Below are positions 52,864-61,056 of a DNA stretch of 64,000 bases, piece by piece; the first letter of the stretch is position 1; each line of letters starts with the position of its first letter. Source of the DNA: Novipirellula galeiformis (GTDB taxonomy: Bacteria > Planctomycetota > Planctomycetia > Pirellulales > Pirellulaceae); NCBI RefSeq assembly GCF_007860095.1, contig NZ_SJPT01000003.1, positions 579,764 to 643,763 of the forward strand, given 5' to 3'. A program made the translations under genes and the position numbers. The notes beneath the pieces are model-generated. The model was not told the DNA's origin. It searched no databases and saw only the letters and a list, made by a program, of their open reading frames with translations.

Positions 52864-54552
52864 CTACGGCGATGACGCGAGCAAGTCTCGCAGGGCAACG
52901 GCGATTTGCTTAGGACTAGCGCCTTCGACCTCCGCAGTCATCGCTTCGAGCGTTTGGATTGCCGCTTGTCGATAGGCGTCGTTCGAATTCGGGGCAATCG
53001 CTTGGTAGACGGCCTGGGACGCGATCACCGCAGGGTCCCCTTCCTTTAACGCAAACGACGCGACTTTTTCCGCCAACCGTGGTGGCAACTCGTCGAAGGC
53101 GTACTCCTTGATCTTTGCATTGAAGCGAATCACCAAGCGATCGGGGCCCTTTTCGACGACAATGACGCGAAGATTTTCGGTGACCTCAAAATCGCTCCCC
53201 GTATCCAAGGTGCCGACCCCACGCTCAATTGCTCCGCGATAGTAGCTTGCGAGATCCGCAATCTCAAGCAAAGGACCGGCTCGCATCTGCTGCTCTGGCG
53301 TGAATGCGGTATCCGCAGCGGCGTCATGCACCGCCTTGATTTGCTTCCAGTCGGACGACTTGATGGCCGTTCGAGCCTTCGCAATCAACTCCTCTCCCTT
53401 GGCGACCATCTCCTCGCTCAGCTCCGGAACGGAAGGGGCCGCCGGGGCTGGCTCAGGCGTGTCGGGCGGGGTCATTGCTGGCCCGGGCGTCGTCGGCGCG
53501 GGCACAGTGGTCTCCATCGATTCCATGGGGCTAGAGACCTCCGCGTCGTCGCGGTCGTTGGTCGCATTGGGTTCGGGCGACATTTCCATTGGATTGCTAT
53601 CGCCAGCATCCATCCCTCCCAGACCCCCCATGCCCCCCTGAGTATCGCCGAAGGAGCCACGCGGATTATTGCTCCCACTGCCATTGCGAGTCGCGGGAGC
53701 GAGACTCCCCATAATAGGGTCAACGGCGCGGGAACGATTCCCCTGGCTTGGGGATCGAGGCGTTTCGGCTTGCAGACTCTTATCGCTTCCTTGATCGGTC
53801 GACACCGTAAAACTGCCGTCCTTTGCCGTAATCGCGATCGTCCCTGGTTTTACGTTGATGACCCACACCAGCGCCCCGATCATTGCGATCATCGCGAGGC
53901 CAAAAATCATGGACACGTACAGCCCCGTGCGTGATTTGCGCCGTCGCTTGGGTGCTTTCTTCTTGATTGCGACAGGAGCGGCCGCAAACGATGCCGCCTC
54001 ATGATTGCCCGCCGCTGCCAAACCATCGTTGCCTGGGCTCGGGTTCGCTGCTGGCACAGGGACGACTGGCACTGCTGGCATCTCAATAACCGGAGTGGCG
54101 GCAACCGGAGACGCTGCTGCGAGCGGATTCCCCTGAGGAAGCAAGGCCGCAAGCGGATCTGCTTTGGGCAGCAATCCGACCAGCGGGTCAGCTTTCACAG
54201 CCGCACCAGGCGGAGGAGGCACCGCCGCAGGAGCGGAAATCGGTGCCGCAGCGCCAGGCGGCGGAGGGAGCTCCTCAAGCTCGATGACACCAAAACGAAC
54301 ATCAAGCTCTTTTTTCTTAACGGGGTCAAGCAAGATGTCGCGAGACTGTTGGACCCACTTCGCCGCTCGTTTCCAATCCGCTGGATCGGCGGTTCCTTTG
54401 GCGTCCTGGAGTTTTCGGATGGTCTTTTTAATCGCCGCATTGATCACCTCAGCATCCTGCTCTCCCCCCACCAAGGAAAACACTTGGTACGGATGTGGGT
54501 TCTGGGTCCCCGAGGGAAGCGAAAGGAGGTCAAGCATTTCGTTAGCCGACAT
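52864..54552 (-). CDS. J-domain-like N-terminus, Pro/Ala linker and membrane helix (unknown function)
   Basis: A 562-residue protein without a recognised family. Residues 1-90 (MLDLLSLPSGTQNPHPYQVF ... KKTIRKLQDAKGTADPADWKRA ... RDILLDPVKKKELD) read like a J-domain-type helical bundle but have no HPD. A Pro/Ala-rich region follows (about 95-190, with PPPPGAA repeats), then KKKAPKRRRKSR and one membrane helix (GLYVSMIFGLAMIAMIGALVWVI, about 205-230), then a Gly/Pro/Met-rich stretch. The C-terminal ~190 residues form a helical domain. The basic flank suggests the N-terminus is cytoplasmic and the C-terminal part lies across the membrane. The gene is 110 bp upstream of the ArgE/DapE-type gene on the same strand. 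Confidence 0.7.
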   Translation of the reverse strand: MSANEMLDLLSLPSGTQNPHPYQVFSLVGGEQDAEVINAAIKKTIRKLQDAKGTADPADWKRAAKWVQQSRDILLDPVKKKELDVRFGVIELEELPPPPGAAAPISAPAAVPPPPGAAVKADPLVGLLPKADPLAALLPQGNPLAAASPVAATPVIEMPAVPVVPVPAANPSPGNDGLAAAGNHEAASFAAAPVAIKKKAPKRRRKSRTGLYVSMIFGLAMIAMIGALVWVINVKPGTIAITAKDGSFTVSTDQGSDKSLQAETPRSPSQGNRSRAVDPIMGSLAPATRNGSGSNNPRGSFGDTQGGMGGLGGMDAGDSNPMEMSPEPNATNDRDDAEVSSPMESMETTVPAPTTPGPAMTPPDTPEPAPAAPSVPELSEEMVAKGEELIAKARTAIKSSDWKQIKAVHDAAADTAFTPEQQMRAGPLLEIADLASYYRGAIERGVGTLDTGSDFEVTENLRVIVVEKGPDRLVIRFNAKIKEYAFDELPPRLAEKVASFALKEGDPAVIASQAVYQAIAPNSNDAYRQAAIQTLEAMTAEVEGASPKQIAVALRDLLASSP

Positions 54553-54911
54553 TCGTCTAGGTCCGGTGGAAAGGAAACGACCGACAGGTTGCGTGGGGGG
54601 GGGGCACAGAGTTGCAGGGAGGGTTAAACCAACATGCTTCTAGTGTAGTCCATTGCCTGGAATCGAGGGAGGCACGCCCATGCGGGTTATGCAAAGAAGT
54701 CGGCAGCAAAAAGCCTTTTCCCAGGCCGCAAACTCGCGAGTTAGTCAACCCGATACTCCTATGCGGGTAATAGCAAATAAATCATTCGTGACGCTTGGCA
54801 ACAACGTAGCGGTCACGCAAGAGATCGGTTCTTTCCAGAACAAGGACGGCACCTTCGGTCGATATCACTAACGGACCTTTCGTTTTTCACTTCCATCTCA
54901 TCGGAAATCTT
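54553..54911. other. Divergent spacer with a spaced direct repeat
   Basis: No gene. Two related segments, CCATGCGGGTTATGCAAA (54678-54695) and CTATGCGGGTAATAGCAAA (54759-54777), lie 81 bp apart (ATGCGGGT core). They could be regulator sites for the divergent pair, or a chance pair. Confidence 0.4.
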
Positions 54912-55712
54912 ATGTTCCCCCTGATGCGAATCCGAACCGCCGCCGCGATCGCCGCGTTGGTAGGTGGCCCCTACGTCGCTTCGGAAACCGAGATGGGACG
55001 TGAAACGGTCACCACCATCAAGCAGCAATTCCAAACGAGCGAGGTCGCTAACCTTGCCGACAATGCGCTGTTGAGTCAAGACACGGGCTACGGCATCCAC
55101 TCGCATTACGAAGTGGAGCAATTGCGTCATAAGGAACCATCACGCTACCGCTACGATCACGAGCTGGCCCGAAAACTCGGCGCGATTCCCGCCGCGGCGG
55201 AACAGGAACCCACACTGTTTGGCGCCACGGTCGATGACATTCGCGAGGTGCTCCGCTTCGATATCGGTTCGGAGTGGGTGATCAATCGATTTACCCGCGT
55301 CACCACCGTGCTTGCAGACTTGAATATGGAGGGGCTTCGAGTGCCGATTGTCACCGGCACCAAGGCGGATGATTTGGCGGGCACGTTGACCTACTATTTT
55401 GACACCTCCGGAAAAGTGCAACGGATCACCATCCATGGTTTTACGGGCGACCCGAGCAAGATGGTCGCCATCATGACCGAACATTATGGTTTAGCCCGAG
55501 AGCCCTCGCTCGAAGCGGGCGTTTACACTCGTCGCTGGAACGGCCAACCCGTTCAATTCTTCCGCCTGACTCACGCGCCGGTCGTCTATAGCGACGCCAT
55601 TCACCAAAAGTACACGGTGTTCGTTGAGCTCAATCAGCCTAACCTCGCGTTTGGAATCAGCCCCGAAGCGCAGCGAATTATGAATTCGGATCATTACAGC
55701 GGTCGTTGGTAA
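54912..55712 (+). CDS. Hypothetical exported or membrane-anchored protein
   Basis: A 266-residue protein I do not recognise. Short N-terminal hydrophobic segment (IRTAAAIAALVGGPYVAS), then a mostly soluble alpha/beta sequence. A middle part (LFGATVDDIREVLRFDIGSEWVINRFTRVTTVLADLNMEGLRVPIVTG) is followed by a section on dissociated beta strands (DLAGTLTYYFDTSGKVQRITIHGFTGDPSKMVAIM). No catalytic motif is obvious. It is divergent from the J-like membrane protein gene. Confidence 0.7.
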   Translation: MFPLMRIRTAAAIAALVGGPYVASETEMGRETVTTIKQQFQTSEVANLADNALLSQDTGYGIHSHYEVEQLRHKEPSRYRYDHELARKLGAIPAAAEQEPTLFGATVDDIREVLRFDIGSEWVINRFTRVTTVLADLNMEGLRVPIVTGTKADDLAGTLTYYFDTSGKVQRITIHGFTGDPSKMVAIMTEHYGLAREPSLEAGVYTRRWNGQPVQFFRLTHAPVVYSDAIHQKYTVFVELNQPNLAFGISPEAQRIMNSDHYSGRW

Positions 55713-56234
55713 CGAGCCTCGGTCATATTGCGTTGCCAATCACGCGATGGACGTAACGGCATGCCCCCGTCTCACTTTGGCCGACCGCTGCAAGCGGCGA
55801 CGATTACCACCGGGTCGTTTCCGCCTAACCGCTGTCCGAATCACGCTAGACGCACCGAAGGCCTCCTATCCTAGACCCCCTGCGATCACGCATGGGGTGA
55901 AGGAGAGCGAGATCCCAATGAGAGACGCTAATGATGGTGTCCCCATTAGATTCCGCATCGCGTTCGTGGCGAATGGTGGTCAACGAGTTTTCGTTTTTTT
56001 CAGTTCAGTGGGGGTGTTTGCTGGCAACGCTGACGCCGAGCGGATAGAATCGCGAATGAAGAATGCGTCTGGGTTGCGTGGGCTCTGCTGAGATTTTCTG
56101 TTTGAGCCCTCTCTCAAGACTGCAGACCCTGAACGAGCCTGCGGGTACGAACGAGAGAATTTCAGCAGGAACCTACAGCATGAAAAAGCAGCACTCCGAA
56201 GGTGCTGCGGCTATCAAACTGATGAGGTGAACGC
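55713..56234. other. Long spacer before the GYF_2 gene
   Basis: A plus-strand frame (about 55747-56091, or from ATG at 55918) has no motif, and the only purine-rich site before 55918 is too far from the ATG, so it is not called. A small hairpin GCAGCAC ... GTGCTGC lies near 56185-56205, just before the ribosome site of the next gene. Confidence 0.45.
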
Positions 56235-56459
56235 ATGGGTGCGGGATGGTACTACATCGCAAGCGGCTGGATCCGAAAGACACGCCGGATCGGCCCCATT
56301 TCAGAGTCGGATTTGCTTCATCTCATCGATGACGGCAAAATCTCTCCGGAAACGTTGTTGCAAAGCAGCAAGACCAAAGGGAAATGGGTTCCGATGAACG
56401 CGGTGGACCCCGCCATGAAACGCTGGCAAGAATCCCATTTCAACGAGCCTGAGACGTAG
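56235..56459 (+). CDS. Small GYF_2-domain protein
   Basis: A 74-residue protein made almost entirely of a GYF_2-type (DUF4339) module: WYYIASGWIRKTRRIGPISESDLLHLIDDGKISPETLLQ ... GKWVPMNAVDPAM. Such modules are usually fused to membrane proteins in planctomycetes and bind Pro-rich peptides. The stand-alone form suggests an adaptor. A good ribosome site (GAGGTG) lies 6-7 bp before the ATG. The Pro/Ala-rich linker proteins encoded nearby could be ligands (inference only). Confidence 0.8.
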   Translation: MGAGWYYIASGWIRKTRRIGPISESDLLHLIDDGKISPETLLQSSKTKGKWVPMNAVDPAMKRWQESHFNEPET

Positions 56460-56934
56460 CCATCGGGCAAGCCACTTTTCGGTCTTCGCCTCGATCCACA
56501 GTCCGGTCCAACGATTGACCATCGCATCCGTGCTGCAACAGCCCCCTCCATTCCATGCGGGGGCCCTCGATTTCGAAGTGACGCTATCGTTGTTTTTTCT
56601 AGGAAATCGTAACCCGAACCGTCCGCGAGGAAGGGAATCTAGAGCGATATTCCCTCGCTTAGGCTTCGGATTTTAGAAAGCCCATCACTTCAAAACGCGT
56701 CCACGGGGCACCATGGATTTGGCGTTGTGGTGTTCACAGCGACTGAACCGCCGAATCAAATGACCTGCTCCCCGCTGCCAAAGGGCGTGTGCCCTAAAAC
56801 ATTGCCGCGAGAATAAGTGTCTAATCTAGTGGTGGCCGCGGTCGTCAGGTTTTGCAGGAAAGCGTTGCGAGCGTTTTGGCGAGTTTGGCTGTGGCATTGA
56901 ATGACCGCACGAATGACCACACGACAGCGAAGCG
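56460..56934. other. Spacer upstream of DUF4129 gene
   Basis: No gene, repeat or clear terminator is recognised in these 475 bp. The promoter for the downstream membrane protein-kinase-GTPase run should lie at its right end. Confidence 0.5.
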
Positions 56935-58815
56935 ATGGCAACGACGACCTCAACTAAAACTCTGGCGGACTACGCAGCCATTGCTGTCGCACCGCTGCTG
57001 ATCTTCTTGATGATCAACAGCCTCGCGAACTACTTGATGTTGGTTCTGTATCACGGCGGTTACTCCGAGCGAGTTTCGTGGACCCTGTTCATGTACACGA
57101 TGGGAGTGGTCAGCGTAGCGAGAATTGCCATCCAGCGAGATCGCGGTTATGCGATGGGCTATCTATGCGCCCTGGCCGCGGTGACTTTTTTGGCGATGAT
57201 GCGATTCGTCGGCGCACCGTTTTTCAGCCTCTTTATGTTGGCGTTGATCGCGTTTCTTTCCGACCGCATCGTCCACGACTGCACCCTGATTGACGAATCC
57301 GTGGATGCGAGCGGACAAGGGCTACTGGACGCTGGCGGCCATTTTGTTCGCAAACAACTGCAAGTCCCACCGCGACCGCAGGCATCCCAATCGAGCCCTG
57401 AGGGTGAGATTCCGCATCACAAAACACGAGTCTCTCCCCACAAACGAGGCTCGCATCCACCGGGCCGAACGGTCCTGTATCTGGCGCTTGCTGCGTTGCC
57501 GATGTTTGGAATCGGCCAGCTCTTTCTGCGTACCGATGCGGGCGCAGCAAATCGTGCGGTTTGGTTACTGGCGGTCTATCTATTCTCGAGTTTTTCGCTG
57601 TTGGTGACGACCAGCTTTCTCGGACTCCGACGATACCTGCGGCAACGCGGTGTCGACATGCCCAATAACGTTTCTGCGGGATGGATCCTGGGCGGCTTGG
57701 TCGTCATCGCTCTCGTGCTTGCGATCGCCTACTTGGCCCCCCTTCCCGGCCAGACGCTTGCATCAATCCGGCTGCCGGAATTCATGGAACCTTCAAAGGA
57801 CCTCACCGCCAGCCAGTACGGGCAGGGCAACGAAGCGGCGGAAAAAAAGAAAGAGGACGCCGCGGTTACCAGCCAGGATCCAAACGCCGCCGCTAAACCA
57901 ACGCAAGAAACCACCAGCAAAGAGGGGGCTCCCCCAGGACCCGCGGCGGAGGGCAAAAGTGAATCGGGGCCGCCCGGAAAACAGGACGGTGGTCAAAAAT
58001 CCTCTTCCACCGATCCATCGAGTGATCGCAAAAAAGAATCCCCGACCGAGTCGGGAAAGTCCTCCGAATCACAGGATGGCAAACCGCAGCAACCGCCCGC
58101 CCAAAGCAACGATTCCAAGGGCGAAAGCCAACAACCCGGCGAATCAAAATCCAACGAGACTCAAACGGATCGCCCCCAGTCAGACTCAACCCAGTCAGAC
58201 TCAACCCAGTCGGCGGCAAGCGAGCCGCCATCGGAGCCCGAGCCGCCATCCGCCCGCCCACCTTCGTCGATGCCGGCGCTACTAAACACGCTTGGCACAT
58301 TGTTGCGTTGGATCATTGCGTTAGCGTTAGCAAGCCTAGTCGCATTCTACCTCTACCTTCATCTCGATGCGATTCGAGCTTGGTTGCGTGGGCTTGGGTT
58401 GGGTAGATCCACAGGCTCGGAAAACCCGGCAAACGAGACGCCCGATCGAGCGACTCACCATCCCACCAAGCCGTTCGCTGCCTTTCGCAACCCCATCGGC
58501 GTCGAACAGGATCCACGACAAATCGTGATTGTGACGTTCCAGGCGTTTGAAGCCTGGACACGTGAGCGGGGGGCGCATCGCCTCAAGGACGAGACGCCAA
58601 GTGAATTCTTGAAGCGGATAGCGGGAACCATCCCACAACTAGCGACTCCGGCACTTGACGTCGTCAACGCGTACAACCGGATCGTTTACGGCGGTGAAAT
58701 GGCGACGCCTGCGGACGTTTCGGCTTCGGATCGGGTATGGAAAACCATGAAGTCATCCGCTCCGACGAAACGCACACGCCCCCCGCAGCCCCTTTCGCAT
58801 CCATCCCTCGACTAA
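56935..58815 (+). CDS. Multi-pass membrane protein with C-terminal DUF4129
   Basis: A 626-residue protein. Several membrane helices in the first ~280 residues (VAPLLIFLMINSLANYLMLVL; GYLCALAAVTFLAMM; SLFMLALIAFL; LYLALAALPMFGIGQLF; VWLLAVYLFSSFSLLV; WILGGLVVIALVLAIAYL) are followed by a ~160-residue Ser/Pro/Gln/Lys-rich linker (about 285-445) with a 15-bp DNA tandem repeat giving QSDST twice. One more helix follows (LLRWIIALALASLVAFYLYL), then a C-terminal DUF4129 domain (FEAWTRERGAHRLKDETPSEFLKRIA ... VVNAYNRIVYGGEMATPADV). DUF4129 is usually linked to MoxR/DUF58/transglutaminase systems, none of which is adjacent. The kinase gene follows after 52 bp. Confidence 0.85.
   Translation: MATTTSTKTLADYAAIAVAPLLIFLMINSLANYLMLVLYHGGYSERVSWTLFMYTMGVVSVARIAIQRDRGYAMGYLCALAAVTFLAMMRFVGAPFFSLFMLALIAFLSDRIVHDCTLIDESVDASGQGLLDAGGHFVRKQLQVPPRPQASQSSPEGEIPHHKTRVSPHKRGSHPPGRTVLYLALAALPMFGIGQLFLRTDAGAANRAVWLLAVYLFSSFSLLVTTSFLGLRRYLRQRGVDMPNNVSAGWILGGLVVIALVLAIAYLAPLPGQTLASIRLPEFMEPSKDLTASQYGQGNEAAEKKKEDAAVTSQDPNAAAKPTQETTSKEGAPPGPAAEGKSESGPPGKQDGGQKSSSTDPSSDRKKESPTESGKSSESQDGKPQQPPAQSNDSKGESQQPGESKSNETQTDRPQSDSTQSDSTQSAASEPPSEPEPPSARPPSSMPALLNTLGTLLRWIIALALASLVAFYLYLHLDAIRAWLRGLGLGRSTGSENPANETPDRATHHPTKPFAAFRNPIGVEQDPRQIVIVTFQAFEAWTRERGAHRLKDETPSEFLKRIAGTIPQLATPALDVVNAYNRIVYGGEMATPADVSASDRVWKTMKSSAPTKRTRPPQPLSHPSLD
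58177..58211 (+). repeat. 15-bp tandem repeat inside DUF4129 gene linker
   Basis: CAGTCAGACTCAACC occurs twice in direct succession, followed by a partial third CAGTC. In frame it encodes QSDST QSDST QS in the low-complexity linker. Confidence 0.85.
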
Positions 58816-58867
58816 AATCCGACCAATGTTTTCGCTACAATAGGCTCACGCCAACCTACCATCCGCT

Positions 58868-61039
58868 GTGGAACGTGATCCTTTGTTGTCTGAACCCCTT
58901 ACTAAATCGCAATGGATCATGCGGGGAGCCAGCGTCCGCATGACGCGCCGCGGGGGCCTTTATGGGCTCACGCTGCTAGCCATCGTCGCGATGCTCTGGG
59001 TGCCGCTGAACTTTGCGGTTCGCACTTCGGTCCACGAGATGGCCCGGCAATCGTTGCGTTGGATCTTGAACGCAAACGTGGCGGCCTTTGAACGCTGGAA
59101 TCAGCAACGCGAATCCGATGTCGTTGGCGCGATGGCAAACCCGAAACGGCAATCGATCGCCGAACGGATTCTAGCGAGCCAGCACAGACATCAACCCCTT
59201 TCACCCGAGCCTCTCGAGTCGGGCTCAAACCCTGCGGCGTTCACGAAACTGCTAGCGGAGGATTCGCTTCCCGACGATGTGCTGGGTTGGGCATTGATCG
59301 ATGTCGATGGACGTGTGTGGTGTACGAATTTAGAGTCGTTACTTGCCGAAACGCTTCGGATTCCCAGCGATGCGTTGGACAAAACGATTTCTCGACAAAC
59401 CACGATCACGCGTCCCTTTCGCGCCCCGATAGCACTGTCCAAAACGGGCCCGATGTCGCTCCCCACCCCGCCCGTGATCGCCGCGATGACACCGATCACC
59501 CAAGGTGCAAAAACGCTGGGGTGTTTTATTTATCTGATCGATCCCCATGACGAATTCAGCTCCCTTTTCTCAGCAGCCTCCGCGAACAACGTTGCGGAAT
59601 CGTTCGCCATCGATCGCCGAGGGGTGATGTTGACCGATTCAGCGAACCTCCCCGTGCGGAAACGCTCGGGAGCGAGCGACGGCGAAGCCTCCGCGCCAAG
59701 CATTCTGAATTTGAAGATTCAAAACCCCGTCGCGGGGGATGGCACTGAGAATCACGGTGAGCCACCGAGGCCCTTCACGCTGCTTGCGGACCAGTTGACC
59801 CGTGGTGGAATGGGAGAAAACGTCGATGGTTACCGTAACCATTGGGGTGTCGACGTGATCGGTGCGTGGCGTTGGTTGCCTGAATATGGCGTGGGAATCG
59901 GAGTGGAAATGAGCGTCGCGGACGCTTATGCGCCCCTTGGTATACTTTCCATGATTCATTGGGCATTGGCGATCTTGATGGCAGCGGCGGTTGCAAGCTT
60001 AGTCGGTCTGCAATGGCTAGGTCCCCGACTGTCTCAGTCCCCGGGGCACCCCCTTCCCGTCCGACAACTCGGTCAATACCAACTCGGACGACTGCTCGGC
60101 GAAGGGGCGATGGGGGCGGTCTACCTTGGGTCCCACGCGATGCTCAAACGCAATGTCGCGATCAAGGTCCTCGAGAAAGAGGAGTTAACATCGACGACGG
60201 CATCTCGGTTTGCTCGCGAGGTGAGGTTGACCGCTCAACTTCGCCATCCCAACACGATCGCTATTTTTGATTACGGCCGCAGCAACGATGGAACGTTCTT
60301 CTATGTGATGGAATACATCGACGGAATCACGCTGCAACAATTGATCGATCAAGAGGGACGCCAAAACGCAGGCCGCGTGATCTCGATCTTGATTCAAATG
60401 TGTGGATCCCTTTCCGAAGCACACGATCGCGGCATCGTGCATCGTGACATCAAGCCAGCCAACATCATTCTCGCTGAAGTATCAGGCGTGGGTGATATGA
60501 TTAAAGTGCTCGATTTTGGGCTCGTCAAAGAAATCGTGCATGATTCGGTGGAATTAACCCAAGTCGATTCAATCACCGGAACGCCGATGTACATGTCTCC
60601 CGAAGCGGTGCGAGACGCCTCAACGGCCGATGAACGCAGTGACGTGTACGCCGTCGGAGCGGTCGGGTATGCGTTGTTGACGGGAGTCCCCTTGTTTGAA
60701 CGGGGCGGCGCGGTTGACATTTGTTTAAAACAATTAAACGAAACCCCACTTCGCCCAGCGGATCGAGTGGGCGTCCCATTCGCCGAGGACCTACAGAATG
60801 TGTTGATGTCGTGTTTGCAAAAAGACGCAAATCAACGCCCTCTTTCGATGGACCAACTCGCTGATACACTCCGTGCTTGTGAAGATCACGGACGATGGGC
60901 TCACGTCGACTCGATTCACTGGTGGAAACATTATCTTGAGCGACGCCAGGAACTCCAGGGCACGGAATCTCAGGCCCCGAGCGACAGCGATCTTTCGGAC
61001 GAAACAACGAAACACCACACACGCGAATTTTCGGGGTAG
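58868..61039 (+). CDS. Transmembrane Ser/Thr protein kinase with extracytoplasmic sensor
   Basis: A 723-residue receptor-type Hanks kinase. TM1 at about 29-51 (LYGLTLLAIVAMLWVPLNFAV), an extracytoplasmic region to about 361 that resembles a Cache-type sensor (LGWALIDVDGRVWCTNL; GYRNHWGVDVIGAWRWLPEYGVGIGVEM), TM2 at 362-385, then the kinase domain with GEGAMGAVY (411-419), K433 in AIKVLEK, HRDIKPAN (D527), DFG (D549) and SPE, all intact. The order sensor-TM-kinase is reversed relative to classical bacterial PknB (kinase first), so the N-terminus senses the periplasm. The downstream GTPase gene starts 17 bp after the stop, and the DUF4129 gene ends 52 bp before, so the three probably form one operon. 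Confidence 0.9.
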   Translation: MERDPLLSEPLTKSQWIMRGASVRMTRRGGLYGLTLLAIVAMLWVPLNFAVRTSVHEMARQSLRWILNANVAAFERWNQQRESDVVGAMANPKRQSIAERILASQHRHQPLSPEPLESGSNPAAFTKLLAEDSLPDDVLGWALIDVDGRVWCTNLESLLAETLRIPSDALDKTISRQTTITRPFRAPIALSKTGPMSLPTPPVIAAMTPITQGAKTLGCFIYLIDPHDEFSSLFSAASANNVAESFAIDRRGVMLTDSANLPVRKRSGASDGEASAPSILNLKIQNPVAGDGTENHGEPPRPFTLLADQLTRGGMGENVDGYRNHWGVDVIGAWRWLPEYGVGIGVEMSVADAYAPLGILSMIHWALAILMAAAVASLVGLQWLGPRLSQSPGHPLPVRQLGQYQLGRLLGEGAMGAVYLGSHAMLKRNVAIKVLEKEELTSTTASRFAREVRLTAQLRHPNTIAIFDYGRSNDGTFFYVMEYIDGITLQQLIDQEGRQNAGRVISILIQMCGSLSEAHDRGIVHRDIKPANIILAEVSGVGDMIKVLDFGLVKEIVHDSVELTQVDSITGTPMYMSPEAVRDASTADERSDVYAVGAVGYALLTGVPLFERGGAVDICLKQLNETPLRPADRVGVPFAEDLQNVLMSCLQKDANQRPLSMDQLADTLRACEDHGRWAHVDSIHWWKHYLERRQELQGTESQAPSDSDLSDETTKHHTREFSG

Positions 61040-61056
61040 GCAGACGGCGACACGAC

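Noticed and set aside
55747-56091. Plus-strand 114-codon frame
   Set aside because: No recognisable motif; an internal ATG at 55918 has only a distant purine-rich site. Left as spacer.
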